Positions 42,675 through 52,315 of a DNA stretch of 64,000 bases are shown piece after piece. The stretch comes from Pseudoalteromonas sp. MEBiC 03607 (lineage in GTDB: Bacteria > Pseudomonadota > Gammaproteobacteria > Enterobacterales > Alteromonadaceae). Location: contig NZ_SRRY01000002.1 of assembly GCF_004792295.1 (NCBI RefSeq), forward strand, positions 620,001-684,000, written 5' to 3'. A program made the translations under genes and the position numbers. The notes beneath the pieces are model-generated. The model did not search any database. It saw only the letters and a list, made by a program, of their open reading frames with translations, and had not been told where the DNA came from. Each line of letters starts with the position of its first letter. Position 1 is the first letter of the stretch.

Positions 42675-43390
42675 ATACACTTTATATCACAGGTGCCGGA
42701 GTCAGTGCCGCAAGCGGTATACCGACCTTTCGTGGCGAAGATGGATTTTGGACCATAGGCAGTAAAAATTATACGCCGATGGAAATGGCAACTCGCGCCA
42801 TGTACGAAAACAATCCGCGAGAATTTTTAGCTTGGTATTATCATCGTTTTGCAACGTATCGACACCATGGGCCCAATGAGGTGCATCATTGGTTGAGCGA
42901 TAAAAATCTTATTACACAAAATATTGATGGCCTCGATGGCAAAGCCGGTAACACGGATTATATTGCTATTCATGGTCGTTTGGATCAAATGACACTGTTT
43001 CACCATCAAGGTGATGATGTGATGGCCTTCAATGCGCCATGGGATAAGGTCAACGAAGACAACCTACACAACTCATTGCTTGAGGTGTTCAATATCAACA
43101 ATGAAAGCCCCAAGCTAAACGAATCGTTTAAGCCTTACGTGTTGTTATTTGATGAGTACTACACTGAACTTTATCGAATTTCTGAGGCGCAACAGCGTAT
43201 GCTCGATGCCGATAAAATTGTGTTTATAGGCACCTCTTTTAGCGTCAATATTACGCAAATGGCACTCGATATAGCACGCAGCCAGGGCATACCCATTGAA
43301 GTAGTTGACCCCGAACCTACCCATGTATTTCATCCTAATGTGACATACCAAAAAATGACTGCGCTTGAATATATCCAGCAGCAGGGATAA
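42671..43390 (+). CDS. Sirtuin (Sir2-family) protein lacking the zinc site
   Basis: The 239-residue protein has the NAD pocket G-A-G-V-S-A-A-S-G-I-P-T-F-R-G at residues 8-22, T-Q-N-I-D-G-L, the catalytic His in A-I-H-G, and a late G-T-S-F-S-V. The region that normally holds four zinc-binding Cys contains none; the whole protein has no Cys. It may be a zinc-free sirtuin with deacylase or ADP-ribosyl activity, or a sirtuin-like NAD sensor. The 4-bp overlap with the kelch gene implies coupled expression. Confidence 0.85.
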   Translation: MNTLYITGAGVSAASGIPTFRGEDGFWTIGSKNYTPMEMATRAMYENNPREFLAWYYHRFATYRHHGPNEVHHWLSDKNLITQNIDGLDGKAGNTDYIAIHGRLDQMTLFHHQGDDVMAFNAPWDKVNEDNLHNSLLEVFNINNESPKLNESFKPYVLLFDEYYTELYRISEAQQRMLDADKIVFIGTSFSVNITQMALDIARSQGIPIEVVDPEPTHVFHPNVTYQKMTALEYIQQQG

Positions 43391-43420
43391 AAATAAGGCG
43401 CTTAATTTAGCGCCTTATTT
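43391..43420. terminator. Bidirectional hairpin terminator
   Basis: AAATAAGGCGCT (43391-43402) and AGCGCCTTATTT (43409-43420), a 12-bp stem with a 6-base loop, right after the sirtuin stop and before the converging esterase stop. Confidence 0.88.
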
Positions 43421-43422
43421 CA

Positions 43423-45018
43423 TTATTGTTGTTCAGCTTTTATTGCTGTGATGTTTAACCGCGCTTGTAAGGGGTCTGGTAAAAATTCTGCAGTCCCTGA
43501 TTTACTCATTTGCAGAATAAAAGACTCATCATTTTTATATGCTTGCCATGTTGGTAGGCCGGGGCCATTTGGGGTGCCTAATTTAATAAAATTAGTCACA
43601 TAACGGTGCATTATTTTAGCAGCTTGCTTATCTTGCTCAGTGGTGACATGGCCATATTTCGCTGCCACAGTATTAAAAAAATACGGAATCTCGCTGGCGT
43701 GTTCAGCACCGGGTTTATCTAAGGTTTGCGCTACATAACCAAAACGATACAAGAAAGCATCATTACCCATATCTGTCACACGCTTTGCAACGAACTTTGC
43801 TGGCTCTTGCATTAAAGCATCCTGTCCGACTTGGTAATTAATTATTGGCAGTGGGGTGTCGCCTTGTGCATCGTAAGCCATTTTGGCTTGTATCGAGTGA
43901 GGAGCAAAGCTTTCAAATAGCGCCTCTTTTGAAGAATAGTTTGCAAAGCCTAAATCCATATCAGTTGTGCCGACCATGGTAGCAACATGGCTGAATGTGC
44001 CTTTACTCAAGCGTGCTTCAGTTGAAGCATTTATGATGATGCCATCAATGATTGGCCCACCTACGTAAGTAGACTCATTAGTACTTTGTTTGTTTAATGT
44101 ACTTAGGTTGAGGTTTCCAACGACTTCTTCAGCAGATAATTCACGTAGTGCCGCCAGCGCATTCTTATCACTACCTAAGATAGTGTGTTGCTTGGCAAAG
44201 TTTTCACCAATTTTTTCGGCGCTTAATACTGAGTCGTCATTGCTATAAAGTGGCAACTCGTTAAATAACTCGCGCCCGCCAGCAGACATAATAATCGCTT
44301 GTTGAAATAAGTTATTTGCTGCAGGAGTTTGCATCATCGCGTGTACCGATGCACCGCCAGCAGATTCTCCCATCAGTGTCACTTTTGAAGCATCACCACC
44401 AAATTGAGCAATATTCTGTTTCACCCACTCAAGAGCCGCAATTTGATCCATTAATGCGTAGTTACCCAATGCATCGTTTTCAAAACGAGCAAGTGCAGGG
44501 TGAGCAAAAAAGCCAAATCGGCCTAATCGATAATTAAAGCTAACAAAAATAATCCCTTGTTTAGCAAAGCTTTCACCTGAGTAAATAGCGGGTGATGGGC
44601 CGCCATTTACAAAGCCACCGCCGTGTATCCAGACGACTACAGGGTAAGGTGTATCGCTGTGTTTAGTCGGTTTAAATACATTTAGATAAAGGCAGTCTTC
44701 CGAAGGAGTTGTTGTAAGCGGTGCAGCATCTGCTGCAAACGGCTTTTGCATGCAGTCAGGGGCGTAATCGCTCAGTACCTTTACATCTTGCCACTTTGGC
44801 ACAGGTTGCGGTGCTCGCCAGCGTAACTCTCCCACTGGAGCTGCTGCATAGGGAATGCCTTTAAACGCAATAAATCGCCCTTGCTGCTGCCCTTGAATAA
44901 GCCCGCCAGTGACGGCGATATGATCAGATTGAGGTTGCTCTTGGCAGCCTTGCAAAAATACGGCAGAACCTAATAGAAAAGATGAGTAAAAAATCGATTT
45001 TAGAATACGCGATGTCAT
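43423..45018 (-). CDS. Type-B carboxylesterase lipoprotein
   Basis: The 531-residue protein has a lipoprotein signal (V-F-L-Q-G-C, Cys 25) and the alpha/beta-hydrolase features of type-B carboxylesterases: R-W-R-A-P-Q-P, E-D-C-L-Y-L-N-V-F, the oxyanion loop H-G-G-G-F, and the nucleophile elbow G-E-S-A-G-G near residue 215. His in the C-terminal G-A-E-H-A-S-E-I-P block completes the triad. It should hydrolyse esters at the cell envelope; the substrate is unknown. Confidence 0.9.
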   Translation of the reverse strand: MTSRILKSIFYSSFLLGSAVFLQGCQEQPQSDHIAVTGGLIQGQQQGRFIAFKGIPYAAAPVGELRWRAPQPVPKWQDVKVLSDYAPDCMQKPFAADAAPLTTTPSEDCLYLNVFKPTKHSDTPYPVVVWIHGGGFVNGGPSPAIYSGESFAKQGIIFVSFNYRLGRFGFFAHPALARFENDALGNYALMDQIAALEWVKQNIAQFGGDASKVTLMGESAGGASVHAMMQTPAANNLFQQAIIMSAGGRELFNELPLYSNDDSVLSAEKIGENFAKQHTILGSDKNALAALRELSAEEVVGNLNLSTLNKQSTNESTYVGGPIIDGIIINASTEARLSKGTFSHVATMVGTTDMDLGFANYSSKEALFESFAPHSIQAKMAYDAQGDTPLPIINYQVGQDALMQEPAKFVAKRVTDMGNDAFLYRFGYVAQTLDKPGAEHASEIPYFFNTVAAKYGHVTTEQDKQAAKIMHRYVTNFIKLGTPNGPGLPTWQAYKNDESFILQMSKSGTAEFLPDPLQARLNITAIKAEQQ

Positions 45019-45084
45019 AACAAAGCCTAGGCTGTTTAGGTAAGGCTTATAATATTAACATATTCATATAGTAACAACGAGAAA

Positions 45085-45114
45085 ACCAGCATAGCTTCAA
45101 GTAACTATGCTGGT
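45085..45114 (-). terminator. Hairpin terminator of the DUF4382 gene
   Basis: ACCAGCATAG (45085-45094) and CTATGCTGGT (45105-45114), followed on the minus strand by TTTTCTC. Confidence 0.8.
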
Positions 45115-45132
45115 AAGAAAGTTATAATAACT

Positions 45133-46131
45133 TTATTCAGAAACAGTGAAAGATACGTCTAAATCTTCACCTGCTGTGACTGTAATTGGTTTAACTTGAT
45201 AAAGATTAAATGCTTCGTCTTGAGTTTCGGCATCATCAATATGTGCTGCACAGGTGTAAGCTAGTTGGTAGTCACCTGGTTTTACAAACGCAAGTTCAAA
45301 TTCGTATTGGTTATCTTCGTTATCGAAAACAACGTTAGCGGTTGCAAGTGGTGCATCAGCGGGCGTGTCGTCTTCGCTTACTTCGTAGTTGTCCATTGGC
45401 ATTTCTATATCGCTGTTGTATAGATAAACAGCGTGACCAAACGAGCCATCAGTCATTGCAATGTCTATGTTATCTGTTTCACAAAATGCGATTAGCTCTT
45501 CGCTTACCGTGCCTTCAATGTCTTGCGATTCAGCTAAGTTTTCTAATCTCACACCGCGAGGTTTTAAGAAGATCTCGTCGCTATTTTGTGGGTCAACTAA
45601 TGACTTTTTAAGGTCAAACTCAAGAACAAAATCATTACCAGCTTGGTTAAGTGTGAAGCCATCAAGTTGGATTTCACCAATACCATCGTTGCCTTTGCGT
45701 TTAACAACAAGTGGTGCAATGCTGTCATCTTCATACACAACATGCGATGTCATAGTTAAATCGTTTGTGTCGCCATTAATAACATCGGCACGGATCCATT
45801 GATAATCACCTGCTGGCACTTCTTCATCTTCTAATAATGAGAAAATGTCATCACCTGTGTAATCTAGTAAGTTAACCATTTCAGGCATGGTTTCATCATT
45901 TTGCTCACGAGTTTCGAAAGTGAACTCTTCACCACCTTGGCTTTTAAGCGTGATTGAATCGAACACAACATTCACAGCTTTTAAGCCTGTTACTGGTGCG
46001 TCAGAAACTCCAAGCGTGAATTGCGCAGTTTGTGGCTGCGGATCTACAGTTTCTTTTTTGTCGTTGTCTGAGCCACAACCAACAAGTGCAAATAAAACGG
46101 CGCTGCTAAGTAATGTAGTTTTGAAGTTCAT
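45133..46131 (-). CDS. DUF4382 lipoprotein
   Basis: The 332-residue protein has a lipobox (F-A-L-V-G-C-G, Cys 19) and a DUF4382 domain beginning T-L-G-V-S-D-A-P-V-T-G-L-K-A-V-N-V-V-F. The sequence is acidic and rich in Asp/Glu. A second beta-rich region of about 120 residues follows. DUF4382 proteins are envelope proteins without known function, often compared with carbohydrate-binding folds. It has its own terminator and appears monocistronic. Confidence 0.83.
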   Translation of the reverse strand: MNFKTTLLSSAVLFALVGCGSDNDKKETVDPQPQTAQFTLGVSDAPVTGLKAVNVVFDSITLKSQGGEEFTFETREQNDETMPEMVNLLDYTGDDIFSLLEDEEVPAGDYQWIRADVINGDTNDLTMTSHVVYEDDSIAPLVVKRKGNDGIGEIQLDGFTLNQAGNDFVLEFDLKKSLVDPQNSDEIFLKPRGVRLENLAESQDIEGTVSEELIAFCETDNIDIAMTDGSFGHAVYLYNSDIEMPMDNYEVSEDDTPADAPLATANVVFDNEDNQYEFELAFVKPGDYQLAYTCAAHIDDAETQDEAFNLYQVKPITVTAGEDLDVSFTVSE

Positions 46132-46358
46132 TGTTTCTTCCCTTGTGTTCTAAAAATTTATTAATAGTCTAGTCACCAAAACTTAATGTAAGTTGAATTG
46201 CTTTAACTGAGTTAAGATCCGCGCGTTTGTACCTTTTTAAAAGCTAGTGAAAGGCGGTTTAATAAAAACTGGCAAATAAAATCTCAATAATGAACAAATC
46301 CATTTTTCTTCCACATTTTGTTGTCAACATGGCAAAAAATAAAATCTTAGGAACAAGA

Positions 46359-46799
46359 ATGACAGTCATCGATTTAGAGAAACGCTATGAATCTAGGAGC
46401 TTTGCACTGTTAAGTGCACTTAACATGCTTTTATTGGTGGGCTTTATTAATAGCAAAGCAGAAGTGAGTAGTTTTATTTTTAGTTTTTTAGTTTGCGGCA
46501 TTTCGCTGTTATTAGGTTTGTTAGTTTTTAATTCTAAACGTAATTTTACTGTGTGCCGCCATGGTGTGCATTACCGTAATTTACTTGGACAATGCCGTCA
46601 AATGGATGCAAAAAAAGTACAGTCGATTCATCACTATTCAGTGTTAGGCATTCGTACTGTGATAGTTATGGCTGAGAAGCGTATATGTATAGCACCTTTT
46701 TATAGTCTAAATGATAAGCACCAACAGCGACTAAAACGTTATGATAACGACTTATTTGACTGGCTAAAAACGTTACAAAAAACCAATGATTTTTGTTAA
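46359..46799 (+). CDS. Small membrane protein of unknown family
   Basis: The start is placed at the ATG at 46359, which has AGGA 7 bp upstream; earlier ATGs at 46290 and 46330 are in frame but have weaker sites. The 146-residue product has two membrane helices (about 20-60) and then a basic beta-rich domain, C-R-H-G-V-H-Y-R-N-L-L-G, resembling bacterial PH-like domains of YcxB/YdbT type. This is not firm. No functional call is made. A hairpin follows. Confidence 0.65.
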   Translation: MTVIDLEKRYESRSFALLSALNMLLLVGFINSKAEVSSFIFSFLVCGISLLLGLLVFNSKRNFTVCRHGVHYRNLLGQCRQMDAKKVQSIHHYSVLGIRTVIVMAEKRICIAPFYSLNDKHQQRLKRYDNDLFDWLKTLQKTNDFC

Positions 46800-46821
46800 G
46801 CAGGTTATTTTTACCTGCTTA
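46797..46821. terminator. Hairpin terminator
   Basis: TAAGCAGGT (46797-46805) and ACCTGCTTA (46813-46821), with a T-rich loop, between converging genes. Confidence 0.7.
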
Positions 46822-46836
46822 ACAATCGTTAAATAT

Positions 46837-48525
46837 TTAAGTTTTATATCGACTTACATTCTGTTCTAACTGCGTTGCGGTGTTATTTAATTCATCCATA
46901 TATGAGGTCGCAACATCGGTATCATTAGCAGTCTTGTTGGCAATATCAACAATAGTGGTCATGTTTTGATTAATCGCTTCTGAAACTGAAGTTTGCTCTT
47001 CAGCGGCAGTGGCAATTTGTGCATTCTGCGAGGTGATGGTATTAACCGAAAGCAGTACTTCATTGAGCGCTTTTTCGACTTCGCTTGCTTCGTTCACACT
47101 GGTTGCACTTCCTGATTTGATTGATTGCATAATGCTGTTGACAGTTGTTGTTCCTTGTTGAACCTGCTCAATCATTGCCTCTATTTCGTGGGTACTATCT
47201 TGAGTTCGCTTGGCAAGGGTACGCACTTCATCAGCGACCACCGCAAAGCCTCGGCCAGCTTCGCCAGCACGTGCCGATTCAATTGCTGCATTAAGTGCCA
47301 GTAAATTAGTTTGCTCTGCAATGTTTCGGATCACATCGAGTACACTGCCAATTTGGCTAGATTGCTGATTTAGCTGATCAACGGCATTGGCACCTTCATC
47401 AACTTGCTTAGCAAGGCCGTTAATTACTTTGATAGCGATAAGTAACTGGTTATTAGCCTGTTTTACTAGATGATCGGCATGTTCTGCTGCAGTTGATGCT
47501 TCTTGAGCGCTTCGTGCGACTTCCATTGACGCCGCCGACATTTCGTTTATTGCCGTTGCAACTTGCTCACTTTCTTCATGTTGACGATTAATACCAGCAT
47601 GCATATTGGCAAGAAGCTCGTTGAGTTTATGTGACGCTTGATTCATCGATTGCGATGATTGGCGAATATCAATAACCATTTTACCCACGTCATCAGCAAA
47701 GCGGTTAAATGAACTGCCAAGTTTGCCGAGCTCATCGTCTCGTTTAACCATTAATCGTTGGGTTAAATCACCATCACCTTGTGATATATCGTTCATTGCT
47801 AGCACGGTTGTGTGAAGAGGGTTGGTAATACTGCGCGATACCACCATTGCAATAGCTGCGGTAATTGCTACTGCGAATACTGAAGCGATAACTGTGTTTA
47901 TAAAGGCATTATCGATACCTTCATTAACTCGTTGTTCTGTCATTGCAACTTGTTGTTCAAGGCCACTGATCCAAAAACCCGTTCCTAGTACCCAATTCCA
48001 TTTAGGTACTAAAGCGGCATAACCGAGTTTAGGGTTCACACTACCATTGGTATTTTTCCAAGAATACTGTACATAGCCACCGCCTCTTTTTGCGGCATCA
48101 ATGAGCTCTCGTATCAAATAAACCCCATTAGGATCTTTAAAATCATAAAGGTTTTTGCCCTCAAGTGAGGCGTTAACGCCATGAGCAACGTTGACGCCTT
48201 CAACGTCATAGACAAATACATAACCTGTATCACCAGCATCATCAAAGCGTAAGTTACGTAAAATGCTTTTTGCCTTATCTTGTAGCTCCTTAGTATTAGA
48301 GCCATTATCTTGAGCTATTAGATGAGCAATTGAACTCATGGCAATTTTTTGGTAATTGCTGACTTCAGATTTACGATCGCTTTCCATTTGTGTAGCAAAA
48401 CTTTCTACTGTTTGTGCGCCACTTTGTTTTGATTGCACATAGTTGTAGAGTGTCAGCATAATCGCAATGAGCAAAGGGGGAAGTAAGGCTAAAAAAAGTA
48501 CCCGTTCCTTTATTGATAGCGCCAT
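46837..48525 (-). CDS. Methyl-accepting chemotaxis protein with single Cache sensor
   Basis: The 562-residue receptor has helix 1 (about 10-28), a periplasmic single-Cache domain ([15 protein letters not shown], then [11 protein letters not shown]), helix 2 (about 210-230), HAMP, and the cytoplasmic hairpin with tip [18 protein letters not shown]. sCache_2 receptors often sense small carboxylates; the ligand is unknown here. It is monocistronic. Confidence 0.93.
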   Translation of the reverse strand: MALSIKERVLFLALLPPLLIAIMLTLYNYVQSKQSGAQTVESFATQMESDRKSEVSNYQKIAMSSIAHLIAQDNGSNTKELQDKAKSILRNLRFDDAGDTGYVFVYDVEGVNVAHGVNASLEGKNLYDFKDPNGVYLIRELIDAAKRGGGYVQYSWKNTNGSVNPKLGYAALVPKWNWVLGTGFWISGLEQQVAMTEQRVNEGIDNAFINTVIASVFAVAITAAIAMVVSRSITNPLHTTVLAMNDISQGDGDLTQRLMVKRDDELGKLGSSFNRFADDVGKMVIDIRQSSQSMNQASHKLNELLANMHAGINRQHEESEQVATAINEMSAASMEVARSAQEASTAAEHADHLVKQANNQLLIAIKVINGLAKQVDEGANAVDQLNQQSSQIGSVLDVIRNIAEQTNLLALNAAIESARAGEAGRGFAVVADEVRTLAKRTQDSTHEIEAMIEQVQQGTTTVNSIMQSIKSGSATSVNEASEVEKALNEVLLSVNTITSQNAQIATAAEEQTSVSEAINQNMTTIVDIANKTANDTDVATSYMDELNNTATQLEQNVSRYKT

Positions 48526-48622
48526 TTATCGCTCCTAATAGAAATTCGCAATACTATTTTAGTGGTATTAAAAAATTTTATTAGTCGACTTTATGGTTAT
48601 ATGAAAAGGTCTATTAAGCGAT

Positions 48623-49132
48623 TTACGTAAGCTGCTTATAAAAGTACACGGTAGCATCGAGCTCGCCTGTTGAGCTTTTCGCAAAGTCTGGGATTGTGCC
48701 TGCCTCTAAATAATTAAGTTTACGATAGAGATAAGAGGCGGTATCACCCTGGCGAGTATCAAGTACCAGTAACTTAATGCCTAAAGTATAGGCATCGTTT
48801 TCTAGATTGGACATTAGCTGCTTTGCGATGCCTTTACCTTGATGTTCGCTATGTACCATTAGCTTTTCTACCTCGCCACGATGAGCACCATTGGTTTTGG
48901 CACACAAAGAAAGCTGCACTGAGCCAATCACCGTAGCACCATCAAGGGCAAGGTAAAGCCTACGGTAAGGGGTCGTTAAATCGGCATCGACCCCTTGCCA
49001 ATAGTCTTGGGCTGACTTTAATGATAAAGGGGCAAGAAAGCCAATTGATGCGCCACTGGCAACGCTATCAATCAGTAAACTATTGAGTGATTTAGACACT
49101 CCTTTAATAGAATGAACTGCTTTAATTTTCAT
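48623..49132 (-). CDS. GNAT-family N-acetyltransferase
   Basis: The 169-residue protein has the GNAT core: G-S-V-Q-L-S-L on beta 4, V-E-K-L-M-V-H-S-E-H-Q-G-K-G-I-A-K-Q-L for acetyl-CoA (Q/R-x-x-G-x-G/A), then L-V-L-D-T-R-Q-G-D-T-A-S-Y-L-Y. It lies 3 bp after astB on the same strand, so the two are likely co-transcribed. A substrate linked to arginine or succinylated intermediates is possible but not shown. Confidence 0.87.
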   Translation of the reverse strand: MKIKAVHSIKGVSKSLNSLLIDSVASGASIGFLAPLSLKSAQDYWQGVDADLTTPYRRLYLALDGATVIGSVQLSLCAKTNGAHRGEVEKLMVHSEHQGKGIAKQLMSNLENDAYTLGIKLLVLDTRQGDTASYLYRKLNYLEAGTIPDFAKSSTGELDATVYFYKQLT

Positions 49133-49135
49133 TAA

Positions 49136-50479
49136 TTATTCTTGTTGGAATGGATACACAGAGCCTAAGTTAAGTAAGCTGGTTAACTCATCAAGTGCCT
49201 GATAGCTTTCGGTTAAAAGCCGTGGATCAGCAAAGTCATCACTACTTAAAGAGTCGCGGTAATGCTTATTAGCCCAACTCACTAACTGGTTATATTTTTC
49301 TTCACTAAAACGCACCCCAGGATTGACCGCTGCCAATTCATCACTGTTGAGTGCAACACGTAAGCGCAAACAAGCAGGACCGCCACCATTTTGCATACTT
49401 TGGCGTAAATCAAAAAAGCGTACTTGTTGAACTGGATTATCCGCTAAAACCATTTCTTGAATATAGTCGTGTACCGCTTGATTACGCTGACATTCTTTTG
49501 GTGCAACAAGTAACATATTGCCATCAGCTAAAGTGATCAACTGACTATTAAACAAATAGCTGCTCACTGCATCTGTGATACTTACTTTATTGGTTGGCAC
49601 CTCAATAATATGCAGTGGTTTATTGCCAAGGTAAGCCTGTTTAATTTGCTTCAGCGCACTGGGCTGGTTCAAAAATGCTTGTTCATGACACAAAAGTACA
49701 TTGCCATTAGCCACCGCAATTACATCGTTGTGAAAGACGCCTTGGTCTATTACATCGGGGTTCTGTTGAATAAATAACTGATTTTCTGGTTTTAGTTGAT
49801 GTAAGCGGGCAATTGCTTGAGATGCTTCAAGTGTTTGTCTTGCAGGAAATTTAACGGGTTTTGGTAAGGCACTATTAAAACTACTTGCACCATATATAAA
49901 AAGCTCAAGCCCTGTATCTGCATGACTGTCGCATAGGCGATTATGGTTTGCTGCGCCTTCATCACCAAAAAAGCCTTGATCTGGTAAGTGAGTATGATGG
50001 CTAAAATAACGCTCGTCGTTAAACATGGCTTTTAACAATGCCGTAGTTGTCACGGGCTCTAGTGAGCGGTGAAATTTGTTATTTAAGTTAGCAGCCGTAA
50101 AGTGCACTTTGCCATCAAGAGTATCGGCAGAAGGTGAAATTGTTCCTGCATTGGCTGTCCACATTGCTGATGCACTGTAACATGCTCTTAATAGTATCGG
50201 ATCTGCCTTAAATGCTTTTTCGATTATTTGCTTATCGCTGCCTGTAAAGCCTAGGCGTTTTAGCACATTAATGTCGGGGCGAGCATGAGGAGCAAAAATA
50301 CCTTGCTCTAGACCTAATTCGTGCATCGCCTTCATTTTTTCAAGGCCTTGTAGCACGGCCTCTTTGGGGTTTGAATGCGAAGAGGCGTGACTTAGTGAAG
50401 CGACATTGCCATACGATAATCCCGCGTAATTGTGAGTAGGCCCCACTAAGCCATCAAAGTTTACTTCTACTGCGTGCAT
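49136..50479 (-). CDS. astB: N-succinylarginine dihydrolase
   Basis: The 447-residue enzyme matches AstB in length and pattern: V-N-F-D-G-L-V-G-P-T-H-N-Y-A-G-L-S-Y-G-N at the N-terminus, F-F-G-D-E-G-A-A-N-H-N-R with the catalytic Glu, H-N-D-V-I-A-V-A-N with the His, and N-G-G-G-P-A-C-L-R-L-R with the nucleophilic Cys. It is the second step of the arginine succinyltransferase pathway. The other ast genes are not next to it, as in many Alteromonadales where the pathway is split. Confidence 0.96.
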   Translation of the reverse strand: MHAVEVNFDGLVGPTHNYAGLSYGNVASLSHASSHSNPKEAVLQGLEKMKAMHELGLEQGIFAPHARPDINVLKRLGFTGSDKQIIEKAFKADPILLRACYSASAMWTANAGTISPSADTLDGKVHFTAANLNNKFHRSLEPVTTTALLKAMFNDERYFSHHTHLPDQGFFGDEGAANHNRLCDSHADTGLELFIYGASSFNSALPKPVKFPARQTLEASQAIARLHQLKPENQLFIQQNPDVIDQGVFHNDVIAVANGNVLLCHEQAFLNQPSALKQIKQAYLGNKPLHIIEVPTNKVSITDAVSSYLFNSQLITLADGNMLLVAPKECQRNQAVHDYIQEMVLADNPVQQVRFFDLRQSMQNGGGPACLRLRVALNSDELAAVNPGVRFSEEKYNQLVSWANKHYRDSLSSDDFADPRLLTESYQALDELTSLLNLGSVYPFQQE

Positions 50480-50527
50480 ACTTATTCCATCATTGTTGTG
50501 CGTAAATTTTAACCATACAGAAATTAT

Positions 50528-50758
50528 TTAGCTGAAGCTAGCTAACTCCATTTCTACATTGCGTAAGCTTTGCTGCAAACGCTTCTGGGTAGCAATTAAA
50601 TACGCCTTTTGCTTGTTCTGTTTAACTTGTTGCTGTCTTGCAGCTTTGTATAACACACGCTTAGGAATGTCGTACTGCGCCGACGCTTCGGTGATTGTTA
50701 GTTGATGAACCGAAATTTTTTTAAGTGCTTCAATAAATGCGGGATCATTATTTAACAT
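50528..50758 (-). CDS. Small helix-turn-helix protein
   Basis: The start is set at the ATG complementary to 50756-50758, with GGAG upstream; a longer frame to 50803 overlaps the preceding tiny gene. The 76-residue product has a Psq-like HTH (A-L-K-K-I-S-V-H-Q-L-T-I-T-E-A-S-A-Q-Y-D-I-P-K-R-V-L-Y) and a basic, Gln-rich helical tail. It may bind DNA. It overlaps the tiny upstream gene by 11 bp and lies 48 bp before astB. Confidence 0.68.
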   Translation of the reverse strand: MLNNDPAFIEALKKISVHQLTITEASAQYDIPKRVLYKAARQQQVKQNKQKAYLIATQKRLQQSLRNVEMELASFS

Positions 50759-50867
50759 AGCGACGCTCCAAATCTGCAGTATTATGCGGATCGTTTGCTT
50801 CATGCATTTGCCATGTGCTGATGTCTAATCGCCAAAGTAGATAAAGAGTGTGAAAGAAGTTAGTCAC
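50748..50867 (-). CDS. Tiny 39-residue protein gene, coupled to the HTH gene
   Basis: A GTG (complement of 50865-50867) follows a perfect AAGGAG (50873-50878) by 5 bp. The 39-codon frame encodes an amphipathic N-terminus (F-H-T-L-Y-L-L-W-R-L) and a polar end with D-P-H-N-T-A-D-L-E-R-R-Y. The D-L-E-R-R ending recalls DUF3563-like small proteins, but the match is weak. The stop overlaps the start of the HTH gene, so translation is probably coupled. Confidence 0.6.
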   Translation of the reverse strand: MTNFFHTLYLLWRLDISTWQMHEANDPHNTADLERRYVK

Positions 50868-51208
50868 GTTAGTCTCCTTGTTAGTGCCAGTTCATTTTAT
50901 CTATTGGAAGATCTGTGCCAAACCGTCATTAAATTTAAATGTATTAAAAATCAATTGGTTAATATATTGTGGCTAGAGCGTCCCTAAAATCAGGCACTAA
51001 AATAGTGAAAGACAACCGTAATAATGCACTTTAATGATGCGTGCTTGCATTTTGTTTTTCGTAGCAGCGGCTTTATGCCGCGACATGGGTGAGGTAGGGG
51101 AGATACGAGAATAAAACGCGATGTAAAATCGCTGCTACATACTCGCACCTCCATCTTGTAGCTTTAATCTCTTAACTTTTACTCTCGTAACTTGTAACTC
51201 GTACCTCG
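50868..51208. other. Intergenic region with REP-like element
   Basis: No gene is seen. It holds a REP-like imperfect hairpin (51061-51138), a stretch also found at 57657-57714, and a run of degenerate TACGAG/CTCGTA units up to the next gene. Confidence 0.55.
51061..51160. repeat. REP/BIME-like repeat
   Basis: GTAGCAGCGGCTTTATGCCGCG (51061-51082) pairs imperfectly with 51117-51138; the outer GTAGCAGCG/CGCTGCTAC arms are exact. The core resembles the GTAGGAGCGGC...GCCGCG REP of Pseudomonas. The right half (from 51102) recurs at 57657-57714. Confidence 0.65.
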
Positions 51209-52222
51209 TTACTCAAACCCTTCCAAAACAAGCTTTCCACGAGCTTTATGAGATTCTAAAATCCCATGGGCTTTAACAAGGTTTGCTACGTTTATCTTAC
51301 CTAAATGCTCACCCAATGTTGTTTTGATTGTGCCGTCATCAACTAAACTAGCAAGCTCTGATAAAAGCTGATGCTGAGCAATCATATCATCGGTTTGGAA
51401 CATTGAGCGGGTATACATAAACTCCCAATGCAACGAAATACTTTTACGCTTTAACTTTAAAATATCAAAGCTTGCTGGGTCGTCGATCAGTGCCAATTTA
51501 CCTTGTGGCTTGATCACTTCTATAATGCTATCAAGATGTTGCTCGGTGTGCGTTAAGCTCACTACGTAATCAAATTCATTCAGGTCGGCCGCAAGACGTT
51601 GCTCGTTAAGGTTTTTGCTATGATCAAGAACATGATCAACTCCTAAATCTTTAAGCCAGTTGGCGCTTTCTTTTCGTGCGGCGGTACCAACTACTGTTAA
51701 ATTGGTAAGCTGTTTGGCAAGTTGCACTAAAATTGAGCCTACACCACCTGCGGCACCTATCACTAATACAGAGGCTGGCTTATTGTTTTTAGATTTTTCA
51801 ATTTGTAAACGGTCAAACAATAACTCCCACGCAGTAATACTGGTTAAGGGCAGGGCGGCTGCTTCACTATTACTAAGGCTTGTTGGTGCAAGACCAACAA
51901 TGCGTTCATCAACAAGTTGCAGCTCAGCATTACTACCTTGGCGCGTTAAGTCGCCAGCATAAAACACACGGTCACCGACATTAAATAACGACACTTTGTC
52001 GCCAACAGCTTTAACGGTTCCCACAGCGTCCCAACCAATAACCTTGTAGCCATTGTCTGGTGATACATTAGCGCGAATTTTAGTATCAACGGGGTTTACT
52101 GAAATTGCTTCTACGGCTACAAGAATGTCGTGACCTGTGGCAACGGGATCAGGTAATTCAATCGCTTGTAGTGATGAGTCCGATAACGTTGGGGTTGCTG
52201 TAGTGTATCCAAATGCTTTCAT
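51209..52222 (-). CDS. Zinc-less alcohol dehydrogenase-like quinone reductase (MDR family)
   Basis: The 337-residue protein begins with M-K-A-F-G-Y and has the GroES-like domain (I-S-V-N-P-V-D-T-K-I-R) and Rossmann motif V-I-G-A-A-G-G-V-G-S-I. No zinc-ligand Cys/His set is present. It belongs to the quinone-oxidoreductase-like MDR group that reduces quinones or enones with NADPH. It stands alone upstream of the ohrR gene. It resembles the C-terminal half of the fusion at 3030-4784 in family only. Confidence 0.87.
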   Translation of the reverse strand: MKAFGYTTATPTLSDSSLQAIELPDPVATGHDILVAVEAISVNPVDTKIRANVSPDNGYKVIGWDAVGTVKAVGDKVSLFNVGDRVFYAGDLTRQGSNAELQLVDERIVGLAPTSLSNSEAAALPLTSITAWELLFDRLQIEKSKNNKPASVLVIGAAGGVGSILVQLAKQLTNLTVVGTAARKESANWLKDLGVDHVLDHSKNLNEQRLAADLNEFDYVVSLTHTEQHLDSIIEVIKPQGKLALIDDPASFDILKLKRKSISLHWEFMYTRSMFQTDDMIAQHQLLSELASLVDDGTIKTTLGEHLGKINVANLVKAHGILESHKARGKLVLEGFE

Positions 52223-52315
52223 GATGGTGTCCGTATTGATGAGTTTTGAACACTATAGCGTATAGAATTATATTAAAAAGAGGTGTAATCCAAATTCACT
52301 TTCAAATAATTTTTG

